Shown piece after piece: positions 26,478 through 34,907 of a stretch of DNA of 64,000 nt (position 1 is the first letter of the stretch; the number at the start of each line of letters is the position of its first letter). The DNA lies in assembly GCA_050178015.1 (NCBI GenBank), contig JBFXGM010000020.1, positions 1-64,000 on the forward strand, given 5' to 3'. Source of the DNA: Gaoshiqia sp050178015 (GTDB taxonomy: Bacteria; Bacteroidota; Bacteroidia; Bacteroidales; Prolixibacteraceae). Under the pieces are notes generated by a model. That model was not told the origin of the DNA. It saw only the letters and a list, made by a program, of their open reading frames with translations, and made no database searches. Both the position numbers and the translations under genes were made by a program.

Positions 26478-27026
26478 ATGGATCAGAGCAAAATAACAGT
26501 CCGGTATGCCAAGGCCTTTTTCGATCTGGCAAAAGAACAACAACAACTAGGTATTCTGCAACAAGATATCAGCATTATTATTTCGTTGATAAAGGAGAGT
26601 GCCGATTTCAGACAGTTTCTGGAAAGCCCGGTTATCAAAACATCTGTAAAACTGAAGTTGCTCAATTCAATTTTTGAAGGAAAAATCAACAAGGCCAGTC
26701 TGAATTTCTTACACCTGGTTACCAACAACAAACGGGAAAGCCACTTGTTGGGCATCTGCCGGAACATCCTTTCCCTTTACCGCCACGAGCAAGGCATAAA
26801 AACGGCCGTACTGACCAGCACTGTAGCTCTTAATCCAGACATCATAAACAACATAAAAAAGCAACTGGAACAGGAATTTGATGCCCAGATTGATCTGCTC
26901 GAAAAGACAGACTCCCGGCTGATCGGCGGCTTCATTCTTCGTATCGATGACCAACAGCTCGATGCAAGCCTGTCCAACCAGCTCCGGAGAGTGAAAGAAA
27001 CGTTATTACAATCAGATATACATTAG
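26478..27026 (+). CDS. atpH: F1Fo ATP synthase subunit delta
   Basis: A 182-residue OSCP/delta subunit. The N-terminal six-helix domain starts ITVRYAKAFFDLAKEQQQLG, and the C-terminal part has the family signature DSRLIGGFILRIDDQQLDAS. It links the b-subunit stalk to the top of the alpha/beta hexamer. It lies 15 bases before atpA. Confidence 0.95.
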   Translation: MDQSKITVRYAKAFFDLAKEQQQLGILQQDISIIISLIKESADFRQFLESPVIKTSVKLKLLNSIFEGKINKASLNFLHLVTNNKRESHLLGICRNILSLYRHEQGIKTAVLTSTVALNPDIINNIKKQLEQEFDAQIDLLEKTDSRLIGGFILRIDDQQLDASLSNQLRRVKETLLQSDIH

Positions 27027-27041
27027 CAAAAAGAGAACACT

Positions 27042-28622
27042 ATGGCTGATATAAAACCTGCTGAAGTTTCGGCAATACTGAAACAACAATTGGAAGGGTT
27101 CAAGTCGGAAGCCGAATGGGACGAAGTGGGGACTGTCCTCCAGGTGGGTGACGGCATTGCCCGCATCTATGGTTTATCCAATGTGGAATCAAACGAAATG
27201 ATTGAGTTCGACAGTGGTATAAAAGGCATCGTGCTTAACCTGGAAGAGGACAACGTGGGGGCAGTACTCCTGGGTCCTTCCGAGGAGATAAAAGAAGGCG
27301 ACACGGTAAAGCGACTGCGCCGCATTGCTTCTATCGAAGTAGGCGATGGTGTTCTGGGCCGTGTAATCAACACAATCGGCATTCCGGTGGACGGGAAAGG
27401 CGCCATTCGTGGCGAAAAATTCGAGATGCCGCTCGAGCGCAAAGCCCCAGGGGTAATTTACCGCCAACCGGTGAGACAACCCCTGCAAACCGGCATTAAA
27501 GCCATCGATGCCATGATCCCGATTGGCCGCGGACAGCGCGAACTGATTATCGGCGACCGCCAAACCGGAAAAACTGCCGTTGCAATTGATACGATCATCA
27601 ACCAGCGCGAAAATTTTGAGAAAGGCAAGCCGGTGTATTGTATTTATGTGGCCATCGGACAAAAAGGCTCAACCGTTGCCAATATAGCGTCCACGCTGGA
27701 GAAACACGGCGCGATGGAATATACGGCCATTGTTTCGGCCACAGCCGCCGATCCGGCAGCGCAGCAATTCTTCGCACCATATGCCGGCGCAGCCATTGGC
27801 GAATACTTCCGCGACACGGGCCGTGATGCCCTGATCATTTACGATGATTTGTCGAAACAAGCCGTTTCGTACCGCGAGGTTTCCCTGTTGCTACGCCGTC
27901 CACCAGGCCGCGAAGCATACCCGGGCGATGTTTTTTACTTGCACTCCCGCCTGTTGGAGCGGGCTGCGAAAATCATCGAATCGGACGAAATTGCGGCAAA
28001 AATGAACGACCTGCCCGACAGCCTGAAAGGAAAAGTTAAAGGTGGTGGCTCGCTGACTGCGCTGCCCATCATAGAAACCCAAGCCAGCGACGTATCGGCC
28101 TACATTCCGACAAACGTCATTTCCATTACCGACGGACAAATCTTTCTGGAGTCGAACCTGTTCAACGCCGGCGTACGCCCTGCCATCAACGTGGGAATTT
28201 CGGTTTCCCGAGTTGGGGGAAATGCCCAGCTGAAGGCCATGAAAAAAATTGCCGGTACGTTAAAACTCGACCAGGCCCAGTTCCGAGAACTGGAAGCTTT
28301 TTCAAAATTCGGTTCCGATTTGGATGCCGCTACCATGCGCGTACTCGATAAAGGCCGCAAAAACGTCGAGATTCTGAAACAAGGGCAATACGCACCCATT
28401 CGAATTGAACACCAGATTGCCATCATTTATTGCGGAGTAAAGGAACTGCTCAAATCGGTACCCCTGGACAAGGTAAAAGCCTTTGAAAAAGACTTCCTGA
28501 ACCTGATGGATATGCAATACCAAGACGTACTGGATGAGCTTCGTCAAGGGAATCTTACAGAGGAAGGCATCGTTGCCATTGAGAAGGCCGCTGCTGAAAT
28601 CGCTCAACGGTTCGCAGAATAG
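27042..28622 (+). CDS. atpA: F1Fo ATP synthase subunit alpha
   Basis: A 526-residue alpha subunit. The N-terminal beta-barrel has GDGIARIYGLSNVESNEMI. The nucleotide-binding domain has the P-loop GDRQTGKTAVAIDTI and the segment DALIIYDDLSKQAVSYREVS. The signature PGREAYPGDVFYLHSRLLER is complete, including the conserved Arg that reaches into the beta catalytic site. The partner beta subunit (atpD) and epsilon (atpC) are not in this window. Confidence 0.98.
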   Translation: MADIKPAEVSAILKQQLEGFKSEAEWDEVGTVLQVGDGIARIYGLSNVESNEMIEFDSGIKGIVLNLEEDNVGAVLLGPSEEIKEGDTVKRLRRIASIEVGDGVLGRVINTIGIPVDGKGAIRGEKFEMPLERKAPGVIYRQPVRQPLQTGIKAIDAMIPIGRGQRELIIGDRQTGKTAVAIDTIINQRENFEKGKPVYCIYVAIGQKGSTVANIASTLEKHGAMEYTAIVSATAADPAAQQFFAPYAGAAIGEYFRDTGRDALIIYDDLSKQAVSYREVSLLLRRPPGREAYPGDVFYLHSRLLERAAKIIESDEIAAKMNDLPDSLKGKVKGGGSLTALPIIETQASDVSAYIPTNVISITDGQIFLESNLFNAGVRPAINVGISVSRVGGNAQLKAMKKIAGTLKLDQAQFRELEAFSKFGSDLDAATMRVLDKGRKNVEILKQGQYAPIRIEHQIAIIYCGVKELLKSVPLDKVKAFEKDFLNLMDMQYQDVLDELRQGNLTEEGIVAIEKAAAEIAQRFAE

Positions 28623-28685
28623 AATGGTACGCGAGGTGATGAAACAGACAAACCCCTCACCACGACTATTGTTAAATTGTAAGAA

Positions 28686-29567
28686 ATGGCCAATTTAAAA
28701 GAAATACGCACACGGATTGCATCGGTAAAAACTACCCGGCAGGTTACTAGCGCGATGAAAATGGTATCGGCAGCCAAGCTGAAAAAGGCGCAGGATGCTA
28801 TCTTTCGGATCAGGCCATACGCCGAAAAGCTCCATGCAATCATCGATTCACTCAGCTCGAGCTTGAAAAACACCGAAGAATCGGTATTTACGCAGCACCG
28901 TGCCCCAAACAGGGTATTGATCGTACTGATCAGTTCGAACAGGGGATTGTGTGGCGCATTCAACGCTAACATCGCGAAAACGGCCGTTGATCTGGCCAAC
29001 ACCAAATATAAGGAACAGCTGATTTCAGGTGATATTGATTTTCTGGTAGTTGGAAAGCAGGGCGAAAAGCAACTGCGATTGCGTGGAATGAACATTGTGG
29101 CACAGGCTAACGAGGTGTTCGACAACCTTGATTTTGAACATTCCACAATGGTTTCGAACAACCTGATGTCCGATTATGCCGACAAACGATACGATCGCAT
29201 CGAGCTGGTTTACAACCAGTTTAAAAATGCGGCCATGCAGATTAGCGTTACCGAACAGTTTTTACCGGTTGAGCTGAAACAGGAAGACGAAGAAAAGGAC
29301 AGCGTCTATAACTTCATTTACGAGCCGTCAAAAGAACATATTGTGGAGGAATTAATTCCGCGCTTGTTGAAAATTCAGCTATACAAAGCCTTGGCCGACT
29401 CGTTTGCCGCCGAACACGGCGCCCGCATGACCTCGATGCACAAAGCAACCGACAATGCCACCGATCTGATTAAAGAGCTAACGCTAACCTTTAACAAAGC
29501 CCGTCAATCGGCCATCACCAACGAAATTCTGGAAGTCACCAACGGAGCCGAAGCATTGAACGGATAA
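28686..29567 (+). CDS. atpG: F1Fo ATP synthase subunit gamma
   Basis: A 293-residue central-stalk subunit. The N-terminal helix has IRTRIASVKTTRQVTSAMKM, and the C-terminal helix ends SARMTSM-like: HGARMTSMHKATDNATDLIK. The two helices form the rotating coiled coil. It is the last gene of the plus-strand atp operon, followed by a bidirectional terminator. Confidence 0.97.
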   Translation: MANLKEIRTRIASVKTTRQVTSAMKMVSAAKLKKAQDAIFRIRPYAEKLHAIIDSLSSSLKNTEESVFTQHRAPNRVLIVLISSNRGLCGAFNANIAKTAVDLANTKYKEQLISGDIDFLVVGKQGEKQLRLRGMNIVAQANEVFDNLDFEHSTMVSNNLMSDYADKRYDRIELVYNQFKNAAMQISVTEQFLPVELKQEDEEKDSVYNFIYEPSKEHIVEELIPRLLKIQLYKALADSFAAEHGARMTSMHKATDNATDLIKELTLTFNKARQSAITNEILEVTNGAEALNG

Positions 29568-29589
29568 TCCCACACAGAATGTGATATAC

Positions 29590-29621
29590 GAAAAAAGAGG
29601 CCTCTAAAGCCTCCTTTTTAT
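29590..29621. terminator. Bidirectional terminator between atpG and tsf
   Basis: AAAAAAGAGGC...GCCTCCTTTTT. The short GAGGC/GCCTC stem is flanked by an A run on one side and a T run on the other, so it can act for atpG (plus) and tsf (minus). Confidence 0.75.
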
Positions 29622-29642
29622 TTCATATTTCTTTCTTCTGTC

Positions 29643-30470
29643 CTATTCCGACAAAGCAAAACGAACAAAAGCAGTAGCCGTCAAATCTTTGCTGCAAGAA
29701 CCCAGGTATTCTTTTACAGAAACCTTATTGTCTTTTACAAAAGCCTGATTCAACAGCGTGCTTTCTTTAAAGAATTTAGCCAATGCACCTTGAGCGATCT
29801 TATCCAACATTGCTTCGGGTTTACCTTCCTGACGGAATTTTTCTTTGGCAATTTCCAATTCCTTTTCAACTACTTCCTGAGGTACAAAGTCTTTGTCAAC
29901 AGCAACCGGGTTCATGGCTGCAACTTGCATAGCCACATCTTTTCCCACTTGTACATCAACATTGTCCTGGTTGAAACCTACCAGCGTAGCCAGTTTGTTT
30001 CCCGGGTGAATATAGCCAACAACCGAAGCGGCTTCCACTTTTGCGTAGTACGATAAGTCGATCTTTTCACCGATAACGCCGGTTTGTTCCGTTACATGGT
30101 CTGCAATCGTACGCCCATCAAGAGTCAATGCTTTCAGGGCATCCAGGTCGGCCGGTTTTTCGCCAACAGCCAGATCCAGGAATTTCTGGGTTAAAGCTAC
30201 GAAACCTTCGTTTTTGGCTACGAAGTCGGTTTCGCAGTTCAGAACAACAATTGCCCCGAATTTATTATCATCACTCACTTTTGCCAGGACAGCACCTTCC
30301 GAAGCTTCACGATCGGAACGTTTGCTGGCAACCAGTTTACCTTTTTCGCGGATAATTTCTACGGCGCGGTTAAAGTCGCCATCTGCGTCGGCCAAGGCAT
30401 TTTTACAATCCATCATGCCGGCGCCAGTTGCTTTACGCAACTTCATTACATCTGCAGCAGTAATTGCCAT
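29643..30470 (-). CDS. tsf: Elongation factor Ts
   Basis: A 275-residue EF-Ts. The N-terminal UBA-like domain has ADVMKLRKATGAGMMDCKNA, the core has VVLNCETDFVAKNEGFVALT, and VAMQVAAMNPVAVDKDFVPQ is the family signature 2. It exchanges GDP on EF-Tu. It follows rpsB by 32 bases, the universal rpsB-tsf pairing. Confidence 0.97.
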   Translation of the reverse strand: MAITAADVMKLRKATGAGMMDCKNALADADGDFNRAVEIIREKGKLVASKRSDREASEGAVLAKVSDDNKFGAIVVLNCETDFVAKNEGFVALTQKFLDLAVGEKPADLDALKALTLDGRTIADHVTEQTGVIGEKIDLSYYAKVEAASVVGYIHPGNKLATLVGFNQDNVDVQVGKDVAMQVAAMNPVAVDKDFVPQEVVEKELEIAKEKFRQEGKPEAMLDKIAQGALAKFFKESTLLNQAFVKDNKVSVKEYLGSCSKDLTATAFVRFALSE

Positions 30471-30502
30471 AATTGTTTGTTTTTTATTTTGAAAATGAGC
30501 AA

Positions 30503-31354
30503 TTATTCTTCTGAATCGTCTTCTTCAACGTCCTCAACATCGTCTTCCTCAACCTCTTCAGCTACATCAACCTCTTCGTCCTCTTCAAATTTAGCAGCTG
30601 ATTTCCGGGCATCTCCTTTTCTCACTTTTTTAACAGGAGCGTCGTCTCCTTCTTTTTCGCGTTCAACCTTTCGTTCGCTCAAACCTTCGGCAATAGCGTC
30701 ACACATCAGGCGAACAATCAGGCGGATTGATTGAGAGGCATCGTCGTTGGCCGGAATAACAAAGTCGATTCCATCCGGATTAGAGTTTGTATCAACCATC
30801 GCAAATACCGGGATGCCCAATTTCTGAGCTTCACGTACAGCGATCTTTTCTTTCATCACGTCAACAACGAACAAAGCAGCCGGAAGACGGGTCAGGTCAA
30901 CAATAGAACCGAGCACTTTTTCCAGTTTTGCGCGTTGACGGGTAATTTGCAACTTTTCGCGTTTTGATAAATTATCCCAACTATTGTCTTTCATCATTTT
31001 GTCGATCGACAACATTTTCTTCACCGCTTTACGGATGGTTGGGAAGTTGGTAAGCATACCGCCGGGCCAACGTTCAGCAACGTATGGCATATTCACATTG
31101 CCAACTGCATCAGCAACAAGCTCTTTGGCTTGTTTTTTTGTTGCCACAAATAATATTTTGCGTCCCGATTTGGCAATTTGTTTGATCGCAGCAGCTGCTT
31201 CATCAATTTTTACAACTGTTTTTTGCAAGTCGATGATGTGGATCCCATTCTTCTCCATGAAGATATACGGAGCCATATTGGGGTTCCACTTGCGTTTCAG
31301 GTGACCAAAGTGTACACCTGCATCCAATAATTCCTGAAAATTTGTTCTTGGCAT
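30503..31354 (-). CDS. rpsB: 30S ribosomal protein S2
   Basis: A 283-residue S2. ELLDAGVHFGHLKRKWNPNM, FVATKKQAKELVADA and RWPGGMLTNFPTIRKAVKKM are family landmarks. The last 45 residues are a highly acidic extension (EEDEEVDVAEEVEEDDVED) absent from E. coli S2 (241 residues). Acidic S2 tails are common in Bacteroidetes. The leader upstream contains two hairpins (31393-31439). Confidence 0.97.
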   Translation of the reverse strand: MPRTNFQELLDAGVHFGHLKRKWNPNMAPYIFMEKNGIHIIDLQKTVVKIDEAAAAIKQIAKSGRKILFVATKKQAKELVADAVGNVNMPYVAERWPGGMLTNFPTIRKAVKKMLSIDKMMKDNSWDNLSKREKLQITRQRAKLEKVLGSIVDLTRLPAALFVVDVMKEKIAVREAQKLGIPVFAMVDTNSNPDGIDFVIPANDDASQSIRLIVRLMCDAIAEGLSERKVEREKEGDDAPVKKVRKGDARKSAAKFEEDEEVDVAEEVEEDDVEDVEEDDSEE

Positions 31355-31392
31355 CTTTTTACTTTTTTAAATAAAACGTTGAAAAGCAACCT

Positions 31393-31439
31393 CTGAGTAG
31401 TCCCTCGAAACCGGGGAGTCTCAGTGGTTTCAGATCCAC
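31393..31439 (-). promoter_or_regulatory. Structured leader in the rpsI-rpsB gap
   Basis: In the 105-base gap before rpsB, two inverted repeats sit side by side. The first is CTGAG at 31393-31397 with CTCAG at 31420-31424, enclosing an inner CCC/GGG pair. The second is GTGG at 31424-31427 with CCAC at 31436-31439. Neither is followed by a T run on the minus strand, so they are not simple terminators. They could form an S2-responsive leader. Confidence 0.35.
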
Positions 31440-31459
31440 AGTTATTTTTAAATAATATA

Positions 31460-31846
31460 TTAACGTTTTGAGAACTGGAAGCGTTTACGGGCTTTGGGTT
31501 GACCTGGCTTTTTACGTTCCACTTCGCGTGGGTCGCGGGTCATAAAGCCTGCATGTTTCAGTTCCGATTTTGATTCCGGATTGATATCAACCAACGCACG
31601 GGCGATGGCCAAACGTACGGCCTCAGCTTGTCCTTTGATACCGCCACCGTCGAGGTTTACTTTGATATCATATTGATCGGCAACACCGAGCAAGTTCAGG
31701 GGCTGCATAACAATATACTGTAGCGTACCATTGGGGAAATATTCTTTCAACTCCCGGTTGTTAATGGTAATGTTTCCTTTGCCTTCGCTGACAAAAATAC
31801 GGGCAACGGCTGTTTTTCTACGTCCTAAGCTGTTAACTACTTCCAT
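31460..31846 (-). CDS. rpsI: 30S ribosomal protein S9
   Basis: A 128-residue S9: VNSLGRRKTAVARIFVSEGK at the start, GGGIKGQAEAVRLAIARAL in the core and the basic tail GQPKARKRFQFSKR whose final Arg contacts the P-site tRNA. It follows rplM by 2 bases. Confidence 0.97.
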   Translation of the reverse strand: MEVVNSLGRRKTAVARIFVSEGKGNITINNRELKEYFPNGTLQYIVMQPLNLLGVADQYDIKVNLDGGGIKGQAEAVRLAIARALVDINPESKSELKHAGFMTRDPREVERKKPGQPKARKRFQFSKR

Positions 31847-31848
31847 TG

Positions 31849-32307
31849 TTACAATTTAATCGTATTTAAATCAATTACTTTCGGGTTTTGAGCGACTTGT
31901 TTGTGCTCTGGACCAACATACACTTTCATGTTACCCCAAACTGCACGTCCAAGACGGTTTTTTGGCAACATCCCTTTCACGGCTTTTTCGACCAAACGTT
32001 CCGGGTATCTTTTCATGATCTCGGCCGGGGTTTGGCTGCGCTGCCCACCCGGATATCCGGTGTAACGCAGATAGACTTTGTCATTCAGCTTATTTCCGGT
32101 CAAACGTACTTTCTCAGCATTAATGACAATCACATTGTCTCCACAATCAACATGAGGAGTAAAATTTGGCTTGTGTTTTCCGCGCAACATTTTTGCCACA
32201 GCACTGGCCAGACGGCCAAGCGGCATGTCGGTTGCATCAACAACAACCCATTCTTTGTTTACCGTGGCACTGTTGGCCGATACGGTTTTGTAAGATAAAG
32301 TATCCAC
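31849..32307 (-). CDS. rplM: 50S ribosomal protein L13
   Basis: A 152-residue L13. WVVVDATDMPLGRLASAVAK is the N-terminal signature, and the chain continues with VYLRYTGYPGGQRSQTPAEI and GMLPKNRLGRAVWGNMKVY. The start codon at 32307 is GTG (protein begins MDTLSYKTVSAN), in agreement with the family start in Bacteroidetes. It is the first gene of rplM-rpsI-rpsB-tsf, with a long leader upstream. Confidence 0.97.
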   Translation of the reverse strand: MDTLSYKTVSANSATVNKEWVVVDATDMPLGRLASAVAKMLRGKHKPNFTPHVDCGDNVIVINAEKVRLTGNKLNDKVYLRYTGYPGGQRSQTPAEIMKRYPERLVEKAVKGMLPKNRLGRAVWGNMKVYVGPEHKQVAQNPKVIDLNTIKL

Positions 32308-32379
32308 TTGCTCTAATTTTTTTTAATTAAACACTAAAAGTTGCAAAAACTTACATTTCAATCTGTTAGAAGATCTCAC

Positions 32380-32406
32380 GTTATTAACATCGGGCATGTT
32401 GATAAC
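32380..32406 (-). promoter_or_regulatory. Hairpin in the L13-S9 mRNA leader
   Basis: GTTAT-T-AACAT, loop CGGGC, ATGTT-G-ATAAC: two 5-bp stems separated by one mismatch, inside the untranslated leader of rplM. The position fits an autoregulatory ribosomal-protein leader; homology to a known leader class could not be tested. Confidence 0.4.
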
Positions 32407-32470
32407 CTTACTACCTTCAACATTTTCAATAAATTATAAGAACTGCAAGTACGGACAATAATCGGGACTG

Positions 32471-32501
32471 CAAAAGTATTTGTTTTTTTTGAAATTGCAA
32501 G
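32471..32501 (-). promoter_or_regulatory. Promoter of rplM-rpsI-rpsB-tsf
   Basis: Read on the minus strand: a -33 box CTTG (32501-32498), a 19-base spacer, then TACTTTTG (32478-32471), an exact TAnnTTTG. The spacing is ideal for the Bacteroidetes housekeeping sigma factor. It predicts a leader of about 160 bases. Confidence 0.65.
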
Positions 32502-32693
32502 GGTTTGCAAACGGCAATCAGAAAATTAACCTAAAGATTTACAAGAAATAAAGCCGCATTAATCGCCGCCTGTAATTGCAATGGCAAAAAAAATAAATCA
32601 CATCCCAATTAATTCGCCTTTCCCGCCCCATTCTTTACCCGCAACAGACCGTTTCGTCTCTCTTACCGTTCCTTCGGTACTGTCCCTTTTTTT

Positions 32694-32701
32694 TATATTT
32701 G
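32694..32701 (+). promoter_or_regulatory. -7 element almost touching the DNA glycosylase start codon
   Basis: TATATTTG is an exact TAnnTTTG that ends 4 bases before the ATG at 32706. If it is used, transcription would start at or next to the A of the start codon and give a leaderless or nearly leaderless mRNA. Confidence 0.5.
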
Positions 32702-32705
32702 GAAC

Positions 32706-33230
32706 ATGATTTCAGAAAATTCCAGGTTATCTGCCGCTTTTTTCCGTCGCGACGCTGTGGTGATCGCACAGGAACTATTAGGCAAAACATTGGTGCGCGT
32801 TTTCCCCGGGGGACAAACCCGCCGTTTCCGCATCACCGAGACCGAAGCTTACTGCGGGCAAAAAGACTTGGCCTGCCATGCCAGCAAAGGACTGACCAAG
32901 CGAACTGCAGTTATGTTTGAAGCGGGCGGACGGGTATATGTTTATCTGATCTACGGTCAATACTGGATGCTGAATTTTGTCACCGGCGAGGACGGAGATG
33001 CCGCTGCAGTTCTCATCCGCGGGCTGGAAGGCTTTGACGGACCGGGGAAACTAGGCCGCGAACTGCAACTCGACCGCTCGTTTTATGGCGAAGACCTGCA
33101 AACCTCTGCCCGCCTTTGGCTGGAAGATGCTCCTCCCGTACCAGAATACCACACGTCTCCACGCATTGGCATTCATTATTCAGGTGAGCCTTGGGCCAGC
33201 AAACCGTGGCGTTTTTCTATCCATGCGTAA
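32706..33230 (+). CDS. DNA-3-methyladenine glycosylase (AAG/MPG family)
   Basis: A 174-residue member of the AAG/MPG family (PF02245), which removes alkylated purines in base-excision repair. LGKTLVRVFPGGQTRRFRIT opens the fold. TETEAYCGQKDLACHASKG contains the catalytic Glu of the family. VYVYLIYGQYWMLNFVT supplies the intercalating Tyr region, and RIGIHYSGEPWASKPWRFSI closes it. It is shorter than the roughly 200-residue bacterial average but complete. It is a single gene, convergent with the transporter gene at 33315. Confidence 0.92.
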   Translation: MISENSRLSAAFFRRDAVVIAQELLGKTLVRVFPGGQTRRFRITETEAYCGQKDLACHASKGLTKRTAVMFEAGGRVYVYLIYGQYWMLNFVTGEDGDAAAVLIRGLEGFDGPGKLGRELQLDRSFYGEDLQTSARLWLEDAPPVPEYHTSPRIGIHYSGEPWASKPWRFSIHA

Positions 33231-33314
33231 CTAAAAGAGCCCATTCCTGTTCTCGCCTGAAAATTAAGCCACCAACAAAACGATCCTACCCCATTTTTCC
33301 TGCGCAAGAAAAAC

Positions 33315-34760
33315 CTATCGCATTTCTTTCAGAATAAATCGGTTATACAACCAAAGAAGGACAACCGCCGAAACGGCAATACCGGAAAACAGCATCCAAA
33401 TATTCTGCGGATGATAATTAGCCCACAAAAAATCAGTTAACTGGGCCTCGTTCATGCCCATCTTTGCTGCCGCTTCCCGGAAAAAGTCATTCTTCGAAAA
33501 GGTATCCGAAATTTCGGGCAATGAAATCCCCCTGACACTCAACTCTTTCTTTAGCAAAAACAGCTTATCGGCAATCTTCTCGTACGGACTGCCCGAAATC
33601 CAGCCCGCAAGCTGGTGTGCCGCTGCAATAGGTAAAAAAGAAGTGCCCATGTAAAGCGCCTTCTTGTCGTCGGGGGCAATACGCCCCACATATTCGGTAA
33701 ATTTAGGAGAACTGCCCATTTCACCCAGACTGAAAACCAATACACCAAGTAGAATCAACCAGCCATTTTGCGACGAAAACATCAGGTTGAGACCGCCGGC
33801 CAACACCAGGATCCCGCCCATCATAGCCGCCAGCGGACGAAAACGCATCACGAAAGCAGACACCACCAACTGAAAAACAATGATATAGAAGCTGTCCATG
33901 CTACTCATGGTTACAGCTGAAATTGTTCCCTGATCAGTCGCAATGGCTTCGGCCAAAGCTGGAAAAACCGCATGAAGGCTTCGATAAACAACCGATGTAT
34001 CCACCCATGCATCCACAAACACCGGGAACGAATAGTAAAGCTGGTTGAACGCAGTCCAAAACAGAATCATAATGACCAGAAAAAGCACATATTTCCAATC
34101 CTGCAAGGTCAGCCATATATTATTAAGCGCCTCCGAAATACTTTTCCCCAAAGCCACGCCTGCCTGTTTTTTTACCGGGTCTTTAAAAAAGAAGAAAGTA
34201 ATCAGGTAATTAATGCTCATGGTGATCATCGACATGTAAAAAACGTAATCCCAGCTTTTATTCAGAATGATTCCGGCAATAAACGGCCCGATAAACCCGC
34301 CAATATTGATCATCATGTAAAAAATACCGAAGCCGATGGAAGCCGTTTCGTCGGTAGTAGTGCGCGAAATCATGGCCGAAATGATGGGCTTGAAAAAAGC
34401 CCCGCCAACACAAATCCAGATAAAGGACAGGAAAACCATTTCGAAACTGTCGAAACTGCGAATCATATAAAAACCCGAAATATAGATCGTGAACGAAAGA
34501 AATAAAATCCGTTTGTAACCAATTTTATCGGCAATGGCGCCGGTAATAATGGGTAAAAAATACAACAGCATCGAGCCCGTTCCCATGATAATCCCCTTTT
34601 GGGCCTGGGTAAATCCCAACGCCCCGGTATCTTTCGAATTTACCAGAAACAGGGCAAACGCCATATAAAAGCCGTACCAAGCCCAACGCTCAAACAACTC
34701 GATTACATTCGAAGCCCAGAAAGTGGCCGGATATTTTTTGAAGATTGTTAAAAACCGCAT
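33315..34760 (-). CDS. Peptide-type MFS transporter (POT-like)
   Basis: A 481-residue protein with about twelve to fourteen membrane helices. The N-terminal SNVIELFERWAWYGFYMAFA resembles the ExxERFxYY proton/substrate motif of POT/PTR transporters. GAIADKIGYKRILFLSF is the MFS loop 2-3 motif. A soluble insertion lies near residues 400-450. Proton-coupled uptake of di- or tripeptides is the likely role. The gene is monocistronic and divergent from the S41 protease gene. Confidence 0.78.
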   Translation of the reverse strand: MRFLTIFKKYPATFWASNVIELFERWAWYGFYMAFALFLVNSKDTGALGFTQAQKGIIMGTGSMLLYFLPIITGAIADKIGYKRILFLSFTIYISGFYMIRSFDSFEMVFLSFIWICVGGAFFKPIISAMISRTTTDETASIGFGIFYMMINIGGFIGPFIAGIILNKSWDYVFYMSMITMSINYLITFFFFKDPVKKQAGVALGKSISEALNNIWLTLQDWKYVLFLVIMILFWTAFNQLYYSFPVFVDAWVDTSVVYRSLHAVFPALAEAIATDQGTISAVTMSSMDSFYIIVFQLVVSAFVMRFRPLAAMMGGILVLAGGLNLMFSSQNGWLILLGVLVFSLGEMGSSPKFTEYVGRIAPDDKKALYMGTSFLPIAAAHQLAGWISGSPYEKIADKLFLLKKELSVRGISLPEISDTFSKNDFFREAAAKMGMNEAQLTDFLWANYHPQNIWMLFSGIAVSAVVLLWLYNRFILKEMR

Positions 34761-34875
34761 ATCTATTTCTTTTTTGTCGAACCGGCAAAATAAACAAAAA
34801 ATGCCGTTCGTGCCCCAATTAAGATAAATTAACGAATTCCGTGAAAACGAAGCCGGCTTTTAAGCAAACCTTTAC

Positions 34876-34883
34876 TATTTTTG
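34876..34883 (+). promoter_or_regulatory. Bacteroidetes -7 element for the S41 protease gene
   Basis: TATTTTTG is an exact TAnnTTTG match, 24 bases before the ATG at 34908. No good -33 box was seen. Confidence 0.5.
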
Positions 34884-34907
34884 TTGATTGTCTTAAAAAA
34901 GCACATC

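Larger units (their letters stand above)
32308..32705. promoter_or_regulatory. 398-bp divergent intergenic region: rplM leader and DNA glycosylase promoter
   Basis: No gene was found here. The minus-strand rplM promoter is at 32471-32501, giving a leader of roughly 160 bases with an 11-bp imperfect hairpin at 32380-32406. The plus-strand -7 element of the DNA glycosylase gene is at 32694-32701. The part between 32510 and 32690 is A/T-rich and shows nothing further. Confidence 0.55.

Noticed and set aside
30503..30640. Acidic tail of S2 as a sign of fusion or frameshift
   Set aside because: Acidic C-terminal extensions of S2 are common in Bacteroidetes, the frame is continuous and the S2 core is intact.
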